64,000 bases of DNA from Ignavibacteria bacterium. GTDB taxonomy: Bacteria; Bacteroidota; Ignavibacteria; Tepidaquicellales; Tepidaquicellaceae. The notes under the pieces are model-generated. The model saw only the letters and a program-made list of their open reading frames with translations, made no database searches and was not told the DNA's origin. The stretch is from NCBI GenBank assembly GCA_016719565.1, contig JADJYU010000007.1, positions 372,001 through 436,000 of the forward strand, read 5' to 3'. How positions within the stretch are numbered: the first letter of the stretch is position 1; every line of letters begins with the position of its first letter. A program made the translations under genes and the position numbers. Below are positions 7,470 to 15,893 of the stretch, one piece after another.

Positions 7470-9461
7470 CTATTTTAAAATTATCATTTTTTTTGAATCC
7501 ACTTTAACGTTATCCAAAAACAATGAGTAAAAATATACTCCGGATGGCTGGTTGCTTCCATCGAATTGGACTTCATAATTTCCGGGGGATCTTTCTTCAT
7601 TTACCAATTTAGATATTTCCTCACCAATTATATTATGTACAATAAGTTTCACAAATTTTTTGTCAGTTGACTGTGGAGAAATTGAATATTGAATTTTTGT
7701 AATTGGATTAAATGGATTTGGATAATTTTGTTTCAGAGTAAAATCTATCGGCACATTATTAGCATTTGGTTGAATGAATGTTAATCCATCATACTCCAAA
7801 TTAAATACATAGAATCTTCCAGGGTAACCGATTCCTCCGGGTGCGACAATGTTCACACGCTTATCATTGTCTAAATCGATAAATCTTGGATTGAAAAGCG
7901 CTAACGAATCTATTTGAGTAAAGGATGACCTTTGGTAGGAGTACAATCCATTCCTTGAATATGTCGATATGTTTTTTCTTGAAAAAACTCCGTCTCCATC
8001 AAGAAAAGGAAATAATACAGTAAATTCATTGTTAATTTTTCCTGTATCGATTCCCCAATTTGGAGCAGCTGCAATTCCAACAGTATCCCACCACATTGTT
8101 GCAAATTGATTTTCACCCGGTGCACCGGTATGTTTTACTATACCTATTGAACCACGTCCAATTGCAATTCCGCACATAGTTATTTCCATGATTTCATTTT
8201 CATCGTAATTCATCACATTCAGGAAACCTGCTGATACTCTTGCTCCGGGAATTGCTGTTTTTAATTGATAACCGGCATTACTTGATGTGCCTGTCGAATC
8301 AAGATAATTGAAATAGTTGGTTGACCATTGATTATTTCCCAAGATAATTTCCTCCTGAGGATCGCCGTCAATTTCTCCAACTTCCATATCATAAACTCGT
8401 GCAGAACCCATACCTGCATAAGCGCCGTTCGTCAGGTGTGCAAAGTTGAATGAATACTGTCCTCTTTGTGTAAAAGCATAAGCCCGAAGCCGGCTTGAAG
8501 GACTTGGAGGAGGGTCGTAATAATTTACCCATATACCTGCGTTCCCCGAACTTGTTCTTTTCATTGTATCGCGGGCTACATAACCCTGAAATAACCCGGC
8601 TCCGTCTATTTCGTTTGCAGAATGAAATTTGTACTTTCCTTCACCTGAACACTCAAAAAGTCCGGTTGTTACAACTCCTGTTAATGGGTCCGGAGCACGG
8701 GCATAGAACTCCTTCTTTCCATTCCGGTCAAAATCAAAAAATTCATCAAAAAACGTTCCGCATGCATTTAAATAGAAAGTAGTATCCCAGTCAATTCTGA
8801 TCTTATCGTCGGCGTATGACTCAAAAATCACAATGTGACCCGGAGTGTAGACATGCATGGTATCGTTGACCGGATAGAATGTATAAATAAACTCATTTTT
8901 CCCATCATTATCTACATCCCCTCTTGGAGTCCAGGGATTAGCCGGCGCACTCGCTCTTTCACTGATCCACTTTTGCACAAAATGAAAATCATATAAAAAT
9001 ATTTTTGGATCATAACTTATGTCCCTGTATGGAGCTATAGACTTAATATCGTTTGATAGCAAATTTATTTCACTGTTCCTTAACATAGTTTGCGTTGCAT
9101 CCTTATTATAAACTATCAAATCAAAACACAGACTAAGAAAAGGAGGAATTAATTTATTCATATAAGCTTCTATTTTGTCTGCATTTTTTTTCAGTGAAAA
9201 TTTTTTCAATGTGTCAAGAAAACCATTGCCAAGATTTTTAAAAAATACTATCTCATTTTTGCTTTTATAAAATACTGCAATGTCCAAATATACATCAGTG
9301 TTTGTAAAATAATTGATTACGATTGTATCTTTCTGAAGCTTTGTCATTTGGTCAAAATCGATTTGACCATTCTTTAAATTTAGTCCAAATGATTGCGGAG
9401 TAATTTCTCCAATTGCATTGACAGAGAAAACAAAAAGCAATATTAATGTTATTGATTTCAT
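7470..9461 (-). CDS. T9SS-sorted exported protein with FG-GAP/VCBS-like repeats
   Basis: 663 residues. A signal peptide (MKSITLILLFVFSVNAIG) is followed by a body with calcium-loop style repeats typical of FG-GAP/VCBS beta-propellers: 'DVDNDGKNEFIYTF', 'DFDRNGKKEFYA', 'EIDGDPQEEIILG', 'DGDGVF', 'DLDNDKRVNIVAPG'. The last ~85 residues are a type IX sorting domain with QNYPNPFNP, 'LIVHNIIGEEISKLV', 'PSGVYFYSLFL' and a terminal KKMIILK. It is therefore predicted to be secreted through the outer membrane and surface-attached. The ligand is unknown; such propellers often bind carbohydrate or protein partners. It is monocistronic by context, with long non-coding flanks. Confidence 0.85.
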   Translation of the reverse strand: MKSITLILLFVFSVNAIGEITPQSFGLNLKNGQIDFDQMTKLQKDTIVINYFTNTDVYLDIAVFYKSKNEIVFFKNLGNGFLDTLKKFSLKKNADKIEAYMNKLIPPFLSLCFDLIVYNKDATQTMLRNSEINLLSNDIKSIAPYRDISYDPKIFLYDFHFVQKWISERASAPANPWTPRGDVDNDGKNEFIYTFYPVNDTMHVYTPGHIVIFESYADDKIRIDWDTTFYLNACGTFFDEFFDFDRNGKKEFYARAPDPLTGVVTTGLFECSGEGKYKFHSANEIDGAGLFQGYVARDTMKRTSSGNAGIWVNYYDPPPSPSSRLRAYAFTQRGQYSFNFAHLTNGAYAGMGSARVYDMEVGEIDGDPQEEIILGNNQWSTNYFNYLDSTGTSSNAGYQLKTAIPGARVSAGFLNVMNYDENEIMEITMCGIAIGRGSIGIVKHTGAPGENQFATMWWDTVGIAAAPNWGIDTGKINNEFTVLFPFLDGDGVFSRKNISTYSRNGLYSYQRSSFTQIDSLALFNPRFIDLDNDKRVNIVAPGGIGYPGRFYVFNLEYDGLTFIQPNANNVPIDFTLKQNYPNPFNPITKIQYSISPQSTDKKFVKLIVHNIIGEEISKLVNEERSPGNYEVQFDGSNQPSGVYFYSLFLDNVKVDSKKMIILK

Positions 9462-9824
9462 AATATTTTATAAGAATTGTTTTGTATTGGGATTAAAACA
9501 TTAGCATTAGTAAGAATTAATTCAAAGGTTTCTTCCAACAAACTTAGCTTCATTTTCGGATGATTTACTTTAATTACCCATTCTCAATATAACATTTTAC
9601 AGAACGTTACAAACTATTAATTATGCAAAATTGGGAATTTTATTTTTGCTTTCATTGATACCTTTTGCCGGTGAGACTTGGATAAAATTAAATATAAGAA
9701 TAGAATTAAATTTATATTTTCATATCCGTCCTTTAAGATTTTTAATCAGTACATCCTCCCTAATTAAAATTTTCTTTTCATAACATCCTCCGTTGTTAAC
9801 ATATAAAAAACTGTTTATTAAAAA

Positions 9825-9840
9825 TATGACTTAGGTCATA
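9825..9840. promoter_or_regulatory. Dyad TATGAC-N4-GTCATA, possible regulator site
   Basis: Perfect 6-base arms around TTAG. The geometry resembles CRP/FNR-type operators. It lies ~365 bases upstream of the exported protein that starts at 9461 and just past the serC terminator, so no target is obvious. Confidence 0.25.
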
Positions 9841-9842
9841 AA

Positions 9843-9878
9843 AAACCAAAAAACCACAGCGAATTTTCGCAGCGGTTT
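9843..9878 (-). terminator. Rho-independent terminator of the serine operon
   Basis: On the minus strand the hairpin AAACC..GCGAA/TTCGC..GGTTT (9851-9878, two mismatches) is followed by TTTTGGTTTTTT. It sits ~100 bases after the serC stop. Confidence 0.65.
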
Positions 9879-9945
9879 AGTAAATGTCAGAATCACGGAT
9901 TAGTGCAGATTAAAAGATTAAACGTATATTTATTTGAGAGCAGAT

Positions 9946-9983
9946 AATAGTTAATAGTTAGTAGTTAATAGTTAGCAGTTAAT
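9946..9983. repeat. Degenerate tandem repeat of TAGTTAATAGT
   Basis: About three to four imperfect copies of an 11-14 base unit, running into the serC stop codon. Confidence 0.7.
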
Positions 9984-11058
9984 AAGTTTTGTTTACAACT
10001 TCAAGTATTTTTTTTACATCATTTAGATTATGCATTGGGAAGTTTGCGATCCTAATTTGAGTGTCTTTCAGCTTTCCGTAACCGCTTCCGGCAATGTAGC
10101 CATTTTCGGACAAGGCTTTTTTGATCTGAGACTGTCTGTCTCCCGTGTCAATAACCAATATTGTTTTTGATCTGTCCGCCGGGTTTTTTACAAAAGGTTT
10201 GTAAGAGTTATGCTTATCAAAAAAGTCATAGACAAGCTCCGCCTTTTCGTCAGTAGATTTACGTATGTTATCGATCCCTTCTTTCAGAAAATGATCACAC
10301 ACTTTTCCAAGCAGATATATCCCCAAAACATTTGGTGTCTCTGAAGTCTGATACTTTTTTGCATTTTCAAGAAGAGTAAGAAAATTATGATAGCTGCCGA
10401 TACCTGTTTCGCTGTTTTGAAGCTGAGCGGCTCTTTCAATACATCTGTCGTTTACAATTAAAACGCCCAGTCCTGCGGGAAGACCGAATCCCTTCTGAAC
10501 GGAAAAAAATGCGCAGTCGATCAAATTAAAATCTAAATTCACATAAGGCGCAGATGTAACAATATCTACTGCAATGATCGCATTGGGATTATCCTTTATA
10601 AGCTTGTAAATATTTTCAACATCTATGGCAACACCGGTACTGGTTTCATTCTGAGTAATGCAGATCACTTCAGGATTGTTCTCAATTTTAATCCCGTCAA
10701 AATCAAATCCGTCACCGTATTTTACTTCAGCTTTCAAGGCATTGCGTTTCAGATCTACCGCAGTTTTATAAAACCTTTCGGCAAAAGCGCCGTTCACAAA
10801 ATGAAAAGTATCTTTAGCCGAACAGTTCATAATAATTCTGTCCATACATTCTGTTGCTGAAGATAAAAAAAATATGTTAAAGCTTTCAGGAATGTTCATG
10901 AGTTTTTTAAGCGAGTTTACTGCGCGCTTATAAATATCCATAAACTCCGCGCTCCTGTGATTAATCGAAAAGATCTTTTTATCAAGAGCTTCAAGAAGGT
11001 CTTCCTGCGCCCCGGGATATAATTCTGTCGGTCCGGGAGTGAAATAAATTTTTTTCAT
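9979..11058 (-). CDS. serC: Phosphoserine aminotransferase-like class V aminotransferase
   Basis: Class V PLP aminotransferase predicted to convert 3-phosphohydroxypyruvate plus glutamate to phosphoserine. N-terminal 'IYFTPGPTELYPG', PLP-binding 'CITQNETSTGV' and 'AVDIVTSAP' (Asp165), and Schiff-base lysine Lys189 in 'FFSVQKGFGLPAG' are visible; 359 residues is normal for SerC. It starts three bases after the stop of the upstream SerB-SerA fusion gene on the same strand. This makes the two genes one operon covering the whole serine pathway and strongly supports the SerC assignment over alternatives such as alanine-glyoxylate aminotransferase. A terminator follows. Confidence 0.9.
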   Translation of the reverse strand: MKKIYFTPGPTELYPGAQEDLLEALDKKIFSINHRSAEFMDIYKRAVNSLKKLMNIPESFNIFFLSSATECMDRIIMNCSAKDTFHFVNGAFAERFYKTAVDLKRNALKAEVKYGDGFDFDGIKIENNPEVICITQNETSTGVAIDVENIYKLIKDNPNAIIAVDIVTSAPYVNLDFNLIDCAFFSVQKGFGLPAGLGVLIVNDRCIERAAQLQNSETGIGSYHNFLTLLENAKKYQTSETPNVLGIYLLGKVCDHFLKEGIDNIRKSTDEKAELVYDFFDKHNSYKPFVKNPADRSKTILVIDTGDRQSQIKKALSENGYIAGSGYGKLKDTQIRIANFPMHNLNDVKKILEVVNKTY

Positions 11059-11061
11059 TGA

Positions 11062-12957
11062 TCAGTAAAGTATTCTGAATTTGATAGTGTGAGGAATTTT
11101 CTTGAGATCGTGTATAACATTCTGCGAATATTTTTTCTTTATATCAGTGATCACGTAGCCGACCTGTTCATTAGTTTTTAAATACTGTCCGATGATATTA
11201 ATATTATGCGAAGCAAGTATGTTGTTTATCTGCGCGAGTATCCCCGGTACATTTTCGTGAATATGAATAAGTCTGTGCGCATTCTGAAACTGCGGTAACT
11301 GTATCTCGGGGAAGTTGACGCTGTAGAAAGTATTGCCGGTATTTATGAACTCAATAATTTTCGACGGAACGAAATTACCGATATTTTTCTGCGCTTCTTC
11401 AGTGCTCCCGCCGATATGAGGCGTGAGAATAACATTGGGAATATTCTGAAGCATTGAGACAAATTGTTCATCATTGCCGGAAGGTTCGTAGGGATATACA
11501 TCCACTGAAGCTCCGCTGATTTTACCATTCTTCAGATACCTGACAAGCGATTCAATATTCACTACGTGTCCTCTGCTCAGATTTAAAAACACCGCTCCTT
11601 CCTTCATTGATTTAAATTCTTTTTCACCGAAGAGATCAGTGTTGGATTTTTTACCGTCTATATGTAAAGTCACTACGTCGCATTTTTTCAAAAGCTCATA
11701 GAGTGTATTGCATTTTGTAGCATTGCCGAGTGCGAGTTTATCAATTACGTCATAATAATAAACATCCATACCGAGATCCTCAGCGAGCACTGAAAGCTGC
11801 GAGCCGATCTTACCGTAACCTATTATCCCGATTTTCTTTCCTCTTATCTCGTAACTACCTGATGCAGACTTATCCCAGACTCCGTTATGCAGCTGATTGC
11901 TCTTATCGAATATTTTTCTCATCAGAATAATTATCTCCGCAAGAGCAAGTTCGACTACGCTCCGCGTATTGCTGAACGGCGCGTTGAATACGGCAATTCC
12001 TTTTCCAAGCGCAGTGCCGAGATCTATCTGATTTGTACCGATGCAGAATGCGCCAATTGCTATGAGACGGTTTGCATTATCCAGAACTTCTTTACTGATG
12101 TGAGTCTTCGAGCGGATACCGAGAATTGATACGTCCTTAATTTTTTTACAGAGTTCTTTTTCATCATAACTTTTGGAAACAGTTTCTATCTGATAACCTT
12201 CATCCTTAAAAATTGAAACTGCATCAGGATGAATATTCTCAAGCAGTAATACTTTGATCCTGTTTTTCGGATATGATATTGACATCGGGAGATTATTCAG
12301 ATAAAGGAATTCATCGAGATTAGGTGTGATGTGATCGGCTTTAGAAGAGACAATTTCCCTTTCGACATTTTCTGTGAATGCAAAAAACTTGTGCGCAATA
12401 CCGGCTTTCTTTAATTCATAATCAGTATATCCGTCTCCTATCACATAAAGCTCTCCGGTAAGCCCGAGCTTTTTCAGCTGTTCGATCTTTCCGTTGTCTT
12501 TACTGAGAGGATTGGACTTATCGAATCCGGTTATGTTTCCCGCTTTGTCAAACGTAAATGTATTTGCAAAAACATTCTTCGGAGGTATGCCGAATTTACT
12601 TACAACGGGAACAATTATTTCCCGGAAGCCGCCTGATATTATAAATATATCTTCGGAATATTTTTTAAAAAATAATTTATTCCGGAAGACGGATGCGGAG
12701 ATTTTTCGTGAAAGTAATTTTATTAGCTTTTCGATGTGTGTCCTGTCAGCTTTAATCAGCTTCATTCTGCTGCTGAGAGATTCGCTGAAGGATAATTTGC
12801 CGTTCATGGATTTTGAAGTAATCTCTTCAAATTCCTTTAAAGCAATTTTTTTACCGCTGCCTGAAGACAGAGAGAGATTGAAGAGTTCGTCAAGCGCTTC
12901 GAGTTTTATGAAAGTGCTGTCAAAATCAATTATGAATTTGATCTTATTCTTATCCAA
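11062..12957 (-). CDS. serB-serA: SerB-SerA fusion: phosphoserine phosphatase plus phosphoglycerate dehydrogenase
   Basis: 631 residues with two enzymes. Residues ~1-225 are a HAD phosphatase of SerB type: nucleophile motif DFDST (Asp11, Asp13), 'IISGGF' (108-111) and metal motif 'GDGYTD' (174-179). Residues ~232-631 are D-3-phosphoglycerate dehydrogenase of the E. coli-like class: 'LGIRSKTHIS', 'GTNQIDLGTALGKG', NAD loop GYGKIG (380-385), catalytic Arg462, Glu491 and His514 (HIGGST), and a C-terminal ACT domain beginning 'LIHIHENVPGIL' that keeps the HEN..PG serine-binding pattern, so feedback inhibition by serine is expected. It starts at TTG, with a stop codon two codons upstream. With serC it encodes all three steps from 3-phosphoglycerate to serine. 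Confidence 0.93.
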   Translation of the reverse strand: MDKNKIKFIIDFDSTFIKLEALDELFNLSLSSGSGKKIALKEFEEITSKSMNGKLSFSESLSSRMKLIKADRTHIEKLIKLLSRKISASVFRNKLFFKKYSEDIFIISGGFREIIVPVVSKFGIPPKNVFANTFTFDKAGNITGFDKSNPLSKDNGKIEQLKKLGLTGELYVIGDGYTDYELKKAGIAHKFFAFTENVEREIVSSKADHITPNLDEFLYLNNLPMSISYPKNRIKVLLLENIHPDAVSIFKDEGYQIETVSKSYDEKELCKKIKDVSILGIRSKTHISKEVLDNANRLIAIGAFCIGTNQIDLGTALGKGIAVFNAPFSNTRSVVELALAEIIILMRKIFDKSNQLHNGVWDKSASGSYEIRGKKIGIIGYGKIGSQLSVLAEDLGMDVYYYDVIDKLALGNATKCNTLYELLKKCDVVTLHIDGKKSNTDLFGEKEFKSMKEGAVFLNLSRGHVVNIESLVRYLKNGKISGASVDVYPYEPSGNDEQFVSMLQNIPNVILTPHIGGSTEEAQKNIGNFVPSKIIEFINTGNTFYSVNFPEIQLPQFQNAHRLIHIHENVPGILAQINNILASHNINIIGQYLKTNEQVGYVITDIKKKYSQNVIHDLKKIPHTIKFRILY

Positions 12958-13049
12958 AAATCACTGAGAAATAAATTCCGGAAATAAAAAATTATAATAG
13001 ATAATTATATATATTCAGGATATGATTTTCAAATCAATTTAAAATAGCG

Positions 13050-13121
<72 letters not shown>

Positions 13122-13132
13122 ACAACCATTGG

Positions 13133-13639
13133 TTATACTATCGCTATAAGAAGCACCACCACTACGAGCACCAGTATAATTGTTATCAGAGTATAGTGAT
13201 CCAGATCCATTGTGTTCTCTATATACATAGCCTCATATTTATTACTTCTTTCTGCAATTCCGAATATATCTATATCAGAATCATTGTCTGCATTAGCAAG
13301 AAAGACCGGCACAGGAACTCCGGCTGGAAGTAATGTATTCATTTCGTAATTGTCGAACTTCTTGTTCTCAAGAACAAATTCAGGTTTTTCAAGCGTCCCG
13401 TTGTTTTTGTAATATTCGATATTCCCTTTATCAGTATAATTAAGAATATCAAAATCACCGTCTGCATCCATATCCACCATAACCGGGTTCTTTATATTCA
13501 GATTATTATTTATATAAACTTTTGAAAGAACTTCGATTTGATGCTTTGTGAATTTTTTTGAAGGTGTGATCTCATCTGACCGCACATCAGCTCCGTAAAA
13601 CATTGCCATTACAAGCAATATCATTGTTAATTTTTTCAT
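13133..13639 (-). CDS. Small exported FG-GAP-like protein with C-terminal membrane anchor
   Basis: 168 residues. An N-terminal signal peptide (KKLTMILLVMAMFYGADVRS) precedes a short body with two Asp-rich calcium-loop motifs, 'DMDADGDFDILN' and 'NADNDSDIDIFGI', as in FG-GAP/VCBS repeats. It ends in a strongly hydrophobic helix (ITIILVLVVVVLLIAIV) at the very C-terminus. This suggests an exported domain tethered to the inner membrane by its tail, unlike the T9SS-sorted FG-GAP protein at 7470. It may be a truncated paralogue of longer propeller proteins. Function is unknown. It ends 11 bases before the tRNA gene. Confidence 0.65.
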   Translation of the reverse strand: MKKLTMILLVMAMFYGADVRSDEITPSKKFTKHQIEVLSKVYINNNLNIKNPVMVDMDADGDFDILNYTDKGNIEYYKNNGTLEKPEFVLENKKFDNYEMNTLLPAGVPVPVFLANADNDSDIDIFGIAERSNKYEAMYIENTMDLDHYTLITIILVLVVVVLLIAIV

Positions 13640-13830
13640 AATGTAGTTATTTAGTTTGATTAAGTTAAGATAGTCTAAATCTTAGTCATATAAAACAGTA
13701 TAGTAATTATATTATACAGCAGGTTAGATAGCCGCACTTAAGTATGTGTTATTAATTTGTCACAGTTGTTAGAAATTTATGTCTAATATATAAAATTATT
13801 ATTCATTTAAAATTTTCTTTAAAACTATTT

Positions 13831-14283
13831 ATGAAAACTATAAAATTACTCTTAATGGTGTTACTTTTAAACGGATGTTCTGAAAACAATACTGATAAAG
13901 TACAGAAATGGAAAGACGAAATAGTAAAAGCTGACACAGACATGAGCGATTTAGCGGCAAAGGAAGGATTCAGCGCAGCTCTGATCAAATATGCTGACGA
14001 GAGTTTTGTGAAGTTTGATGAAGGCATGCACCCTACAGTAGGCAAGAATGCTTTCATAGAAAAAAGGGGAGCAAGCCCCGGTCCGAAGACTCTCACCTGG
14101 AAGCCTGTATTCACAGAGGTTGCGGCTTCAGGAGATTTGGGATACAGCTGGGGAAACTGGAAATTTGTTTTGCCTGATACTGTTGTTTACGGGAATTACA
14201 TTACAATATGGAAGAAACAGACAGACGGCAGCTGGAAGATGACATTTGACGCGGGTAATTCTTCTCCTCCCCCGTTAAATTAA
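13831..14283 (+). CDS. DUF4440/SnoaL-like (NTF2 fold) lipoprotein
   Basis: 150 residues. A lipobox signal (LLLMVLLLNGC, lipidated Cys16) is followed by an NTF2-like fold: 'DLAAKEGFSAALIKYADESFVKFDEGMHPTVGKNAFIE' and 'GDLGYSWGNWKFV...GNYITIWKKQTDGSWKMTFD'. The closing 'W+..dG.Wk...D.g' pattern is typical of DUF4440. The family is a generic small-ligand or protein-binding scaffold, and no catalytic assignment is possible. It probably sits in the outer-membrane inner leaflet or periplasm. It is divergent from the exported protein at 13133-13639, with a 190-base shared promoter region. Confidence 0.75.
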   Translation: MKTIKLLLMVLLLNGCSENNTDKVQKWKDEIVKADTDMSDLAAKEGFSAALIKYADESFVKFDEGMHPTVGKNAFIEKRGASPGPKTLTWKPVFTEVAASGDLGYSWGNWKFVLPDTVVYGNYITIWKKQTDGSWKMTFDAGNSSPPPLN

Positions 14284-14391
14284 AATGTTATCATGATGTA
14301 TTATGCTTTCTGACAGAATAAAATTAAACTTTAAATTAGTTTACTGATTGAATAAATTGTGAACTGATTTTTTAAATTTAAATACATTTTA

Positions 14392-15255
14392 TTGAAAGGC
14401 ATAATACTGGCAGGCGGCGCAGGATCACGTTTATATCCTGTCTCAAAAATTTACAGCAAACAGCTGACACTCATCTACGATAAACCACTTATCTATTATC
14501 CGTTATCAATTCTAATGCTCTCCAATATCAGAGAGATACTGATAATTTCCAATGAGGAGACCATTCCTTTATATCAGAAATTATTCGAGGACGGATCGGA
14601 TTACGGTATCAGAATAGAATATGCACTACAGACGGCGCCAAACGGGATCGCTGAATCTTTTATAATCGGTGAAAAATTCATAGGCAGTGACAGCGTGACG
14701 CTTATACTCGGAGATAATATTTTTTACGGTAATATAGATTTTATTTACAGGGCGATGCAGAAGAATGACGGCGCTACAATATTCGGATACAGGGTAAATG
14801 ATCCCGAGCGCTACGGCATTGTTGAATTTGACGGAAGCGGTAAAGCGATTTCCATTGAAGAAAAACCTAAACAGCCGAGATCTAATTTTGCAGTACCGGG
14901 ACTTTATGTCTATGATAATGAAGTTGTGGAGATCTCAAAAAATATAAAGCCGTCTCCCAGAGGAGAGCTAGAGATCACAGATGTAAATAATGTCTATCTT
15001 CAGAATGGAAAGCTTAATGTAGAAAAAATCGGCAGGGGAGTCGCGTGGCTTGATACGGGTACACCGGAGTCGCTTCTGCAGGCGTCTAATTTTTTCGGAG
15101 TGATCGAAGACAGGCAGGGACTTAAGGTCGCCTGCATTGAAGAGATCGCATACTATAAAGGATTTATAGATAAGGAAAATTTTGAAAAACTGATCAGCAA
15201 GATACCTAACTCTCTTTATAAAAGTTATCTGGAAAAAGTATTAAAGGAAAATTAA
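14392..15255 (+). CDS. rfbA: Glucose-1-phosphate thymidylyltransferase
   Basis: 287 residues. It makes dTDP-glucose from dTTP and glucose-1-phosphate, the first step of dTDP-sugar synthesis, in the cytoplasm. Marks: nucleotide-binding 'GIILAGGAGSRLYP' near the N-terminus, 'SKQLTLIYDKPLIYYPLS', 'ILGDNIFYG', 'ISIEEKPKQPRSNFAVPGLYVYD' and 'RGVAWLDTGTPESLLQAS'. The usual 'SKQLLPVYDKPMIYYP' differs slightly (SKQLTLIYDKP). The start is TTG, giving MKGIILAGG exactly at the family N-terminus. It is followed one base later by rfbC, so the two are co-transcribed. rfbB and rfbD are not in this window. Confidence 0.94.
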   Translation: MKGIILAGGAGSRLYPVSKIYSKQLTLIYDKPLIYYPLSILMLSNIREILIISNEETIPLYQKLFEDGSDYGIRIEYALQTAPNGIAESFIIGEKFIGSDSVTLILGDNIFYGNIDFIYRAMQKNDGATIFGYRVNDPERYGIVEFDGSGKAISIEEKPKQPRSNFAVPGLYVYDNEVVEISKNIKPSPRGELEITDVNNVYLQNGKLNVEKIGRGVAWLDTGTPESLLQASNFFGVIEDRQGLKVACIEEIAYYKGFIDKENFEKLISKIPNSLYKSYLEKVLKEN

Positions 15256-15256
15256 T

Positions 15257-15811
15257 ATGAATATAATTAAGACGGATATTGAAGGAGTATTAATTATTGA
15301 TGCTGAAGTATACAGCGACGACAGGGGATATTTTGTCGAATCTTATAACAGGCAAAAATTTATTGACGCCGGAATTGACGCTGATTTTGTACAGGATAAT
15401 ATTTCAAAGTCAGTTAAAGGAACGATAAGAGGACTTCATTATCAGGTTGGAGAATTTGCTCAGGGTAAGCTTTGTCAGGTTCTATCAGGTCATGTGCTTG
15501 ATATTGCAGTTGATATTAGAATGGGATCACCGACATTCGGTAAGTATGTTGCCGTTGATCTGACATATTTAAATCACAGACAGATATGGATACCGCCCGG
15601 CTTTGCGCATGGATTTTCCGTTTTATCCGAAGAAGCTGTTTTCTCATATAAGTGCACGGCGTTTTACAGTAAGAAAGATGAAAGATCAATTTTGTATAAT
15701 GATAAGGACCTTAATATATACTGGATGACTGAAAATGAAATTGTCTCGGAAAAAGATCTCCGGGCGGAGTCGTTTAAAAATATAAAGCCGGAGTTTAAAT
15801 TCACCGGTTAA
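15257..15811 (+). CDS. rfbC: dTDP-4-dehydrorhamnose 3,5-epimerase
   Basis: 184 residues, normal length. RmlC-type cupin enzyme that epimerises dTDP-4-keto-6-deoxyglucose at C3 and C5. The motif RGLHYQ holds the catalytic base His61. 'RQIWIPPGFAHGF' and 'YKCTAFYSKK' (catalytic tyrosine region) are also present. It follows rfbA with one base between, on the same transcript. The intermediate step enzymes (RfbB dehydratase, RfbD reductase) must be encoded elsewhere for rhamnose to be made. Likely end use is a surface polysaccharide or glycosylation of exported proteins. Confidence 0.94.
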   Translation: MNIIKTDIEGVLIIDAEVYSDDRGYFVESYNRQKFIDAGIDADFVQDNISKSVKGTIRGLHYQVGEFAQGKLCQVLSGHVLDIAVDIRMGSPTFGKYVAVDLTYLNHRQIWIPPGFAHGFSVLSEEAVFSYKCTAFYSKKDERSILYNDKDLNIYWMTENEIVSEKDLRAESFKNIKPEFKFTG

Positions 15812-15893
15812 TTAATTATTAGTCCCGATAAAATTATTCACTTATATTTGTTACGTGATTAAAACCGGGACCAGATCATTTTGAAATAAAATC

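Larger units (their letters stand above)
9462..9978. other. Intergenic region, 517 bases
   Basis: No gene is seen. The region contains a terminator for serC (9843-9878), a dyad TATGAC-TTAG-GTCATA at 9825-9840, and a short degenerate tandem repeat (9946-9983). The promoter of the 9461 gene should be in its left part. Confidence 0.5.

Noticed and set aside
9946..9983. TAGTTAATAGT repeats as a possible CRISPR array
   Set aside because: Units are 11-14 bases, imperfect and contiguous, with no spacers.
15812..15893. Possible terminator between rfbC and the UXS gene (GTCCCG..CGGGAC)
   Set aside because: The ~40-base loop and absent U-run make it too weak to call.
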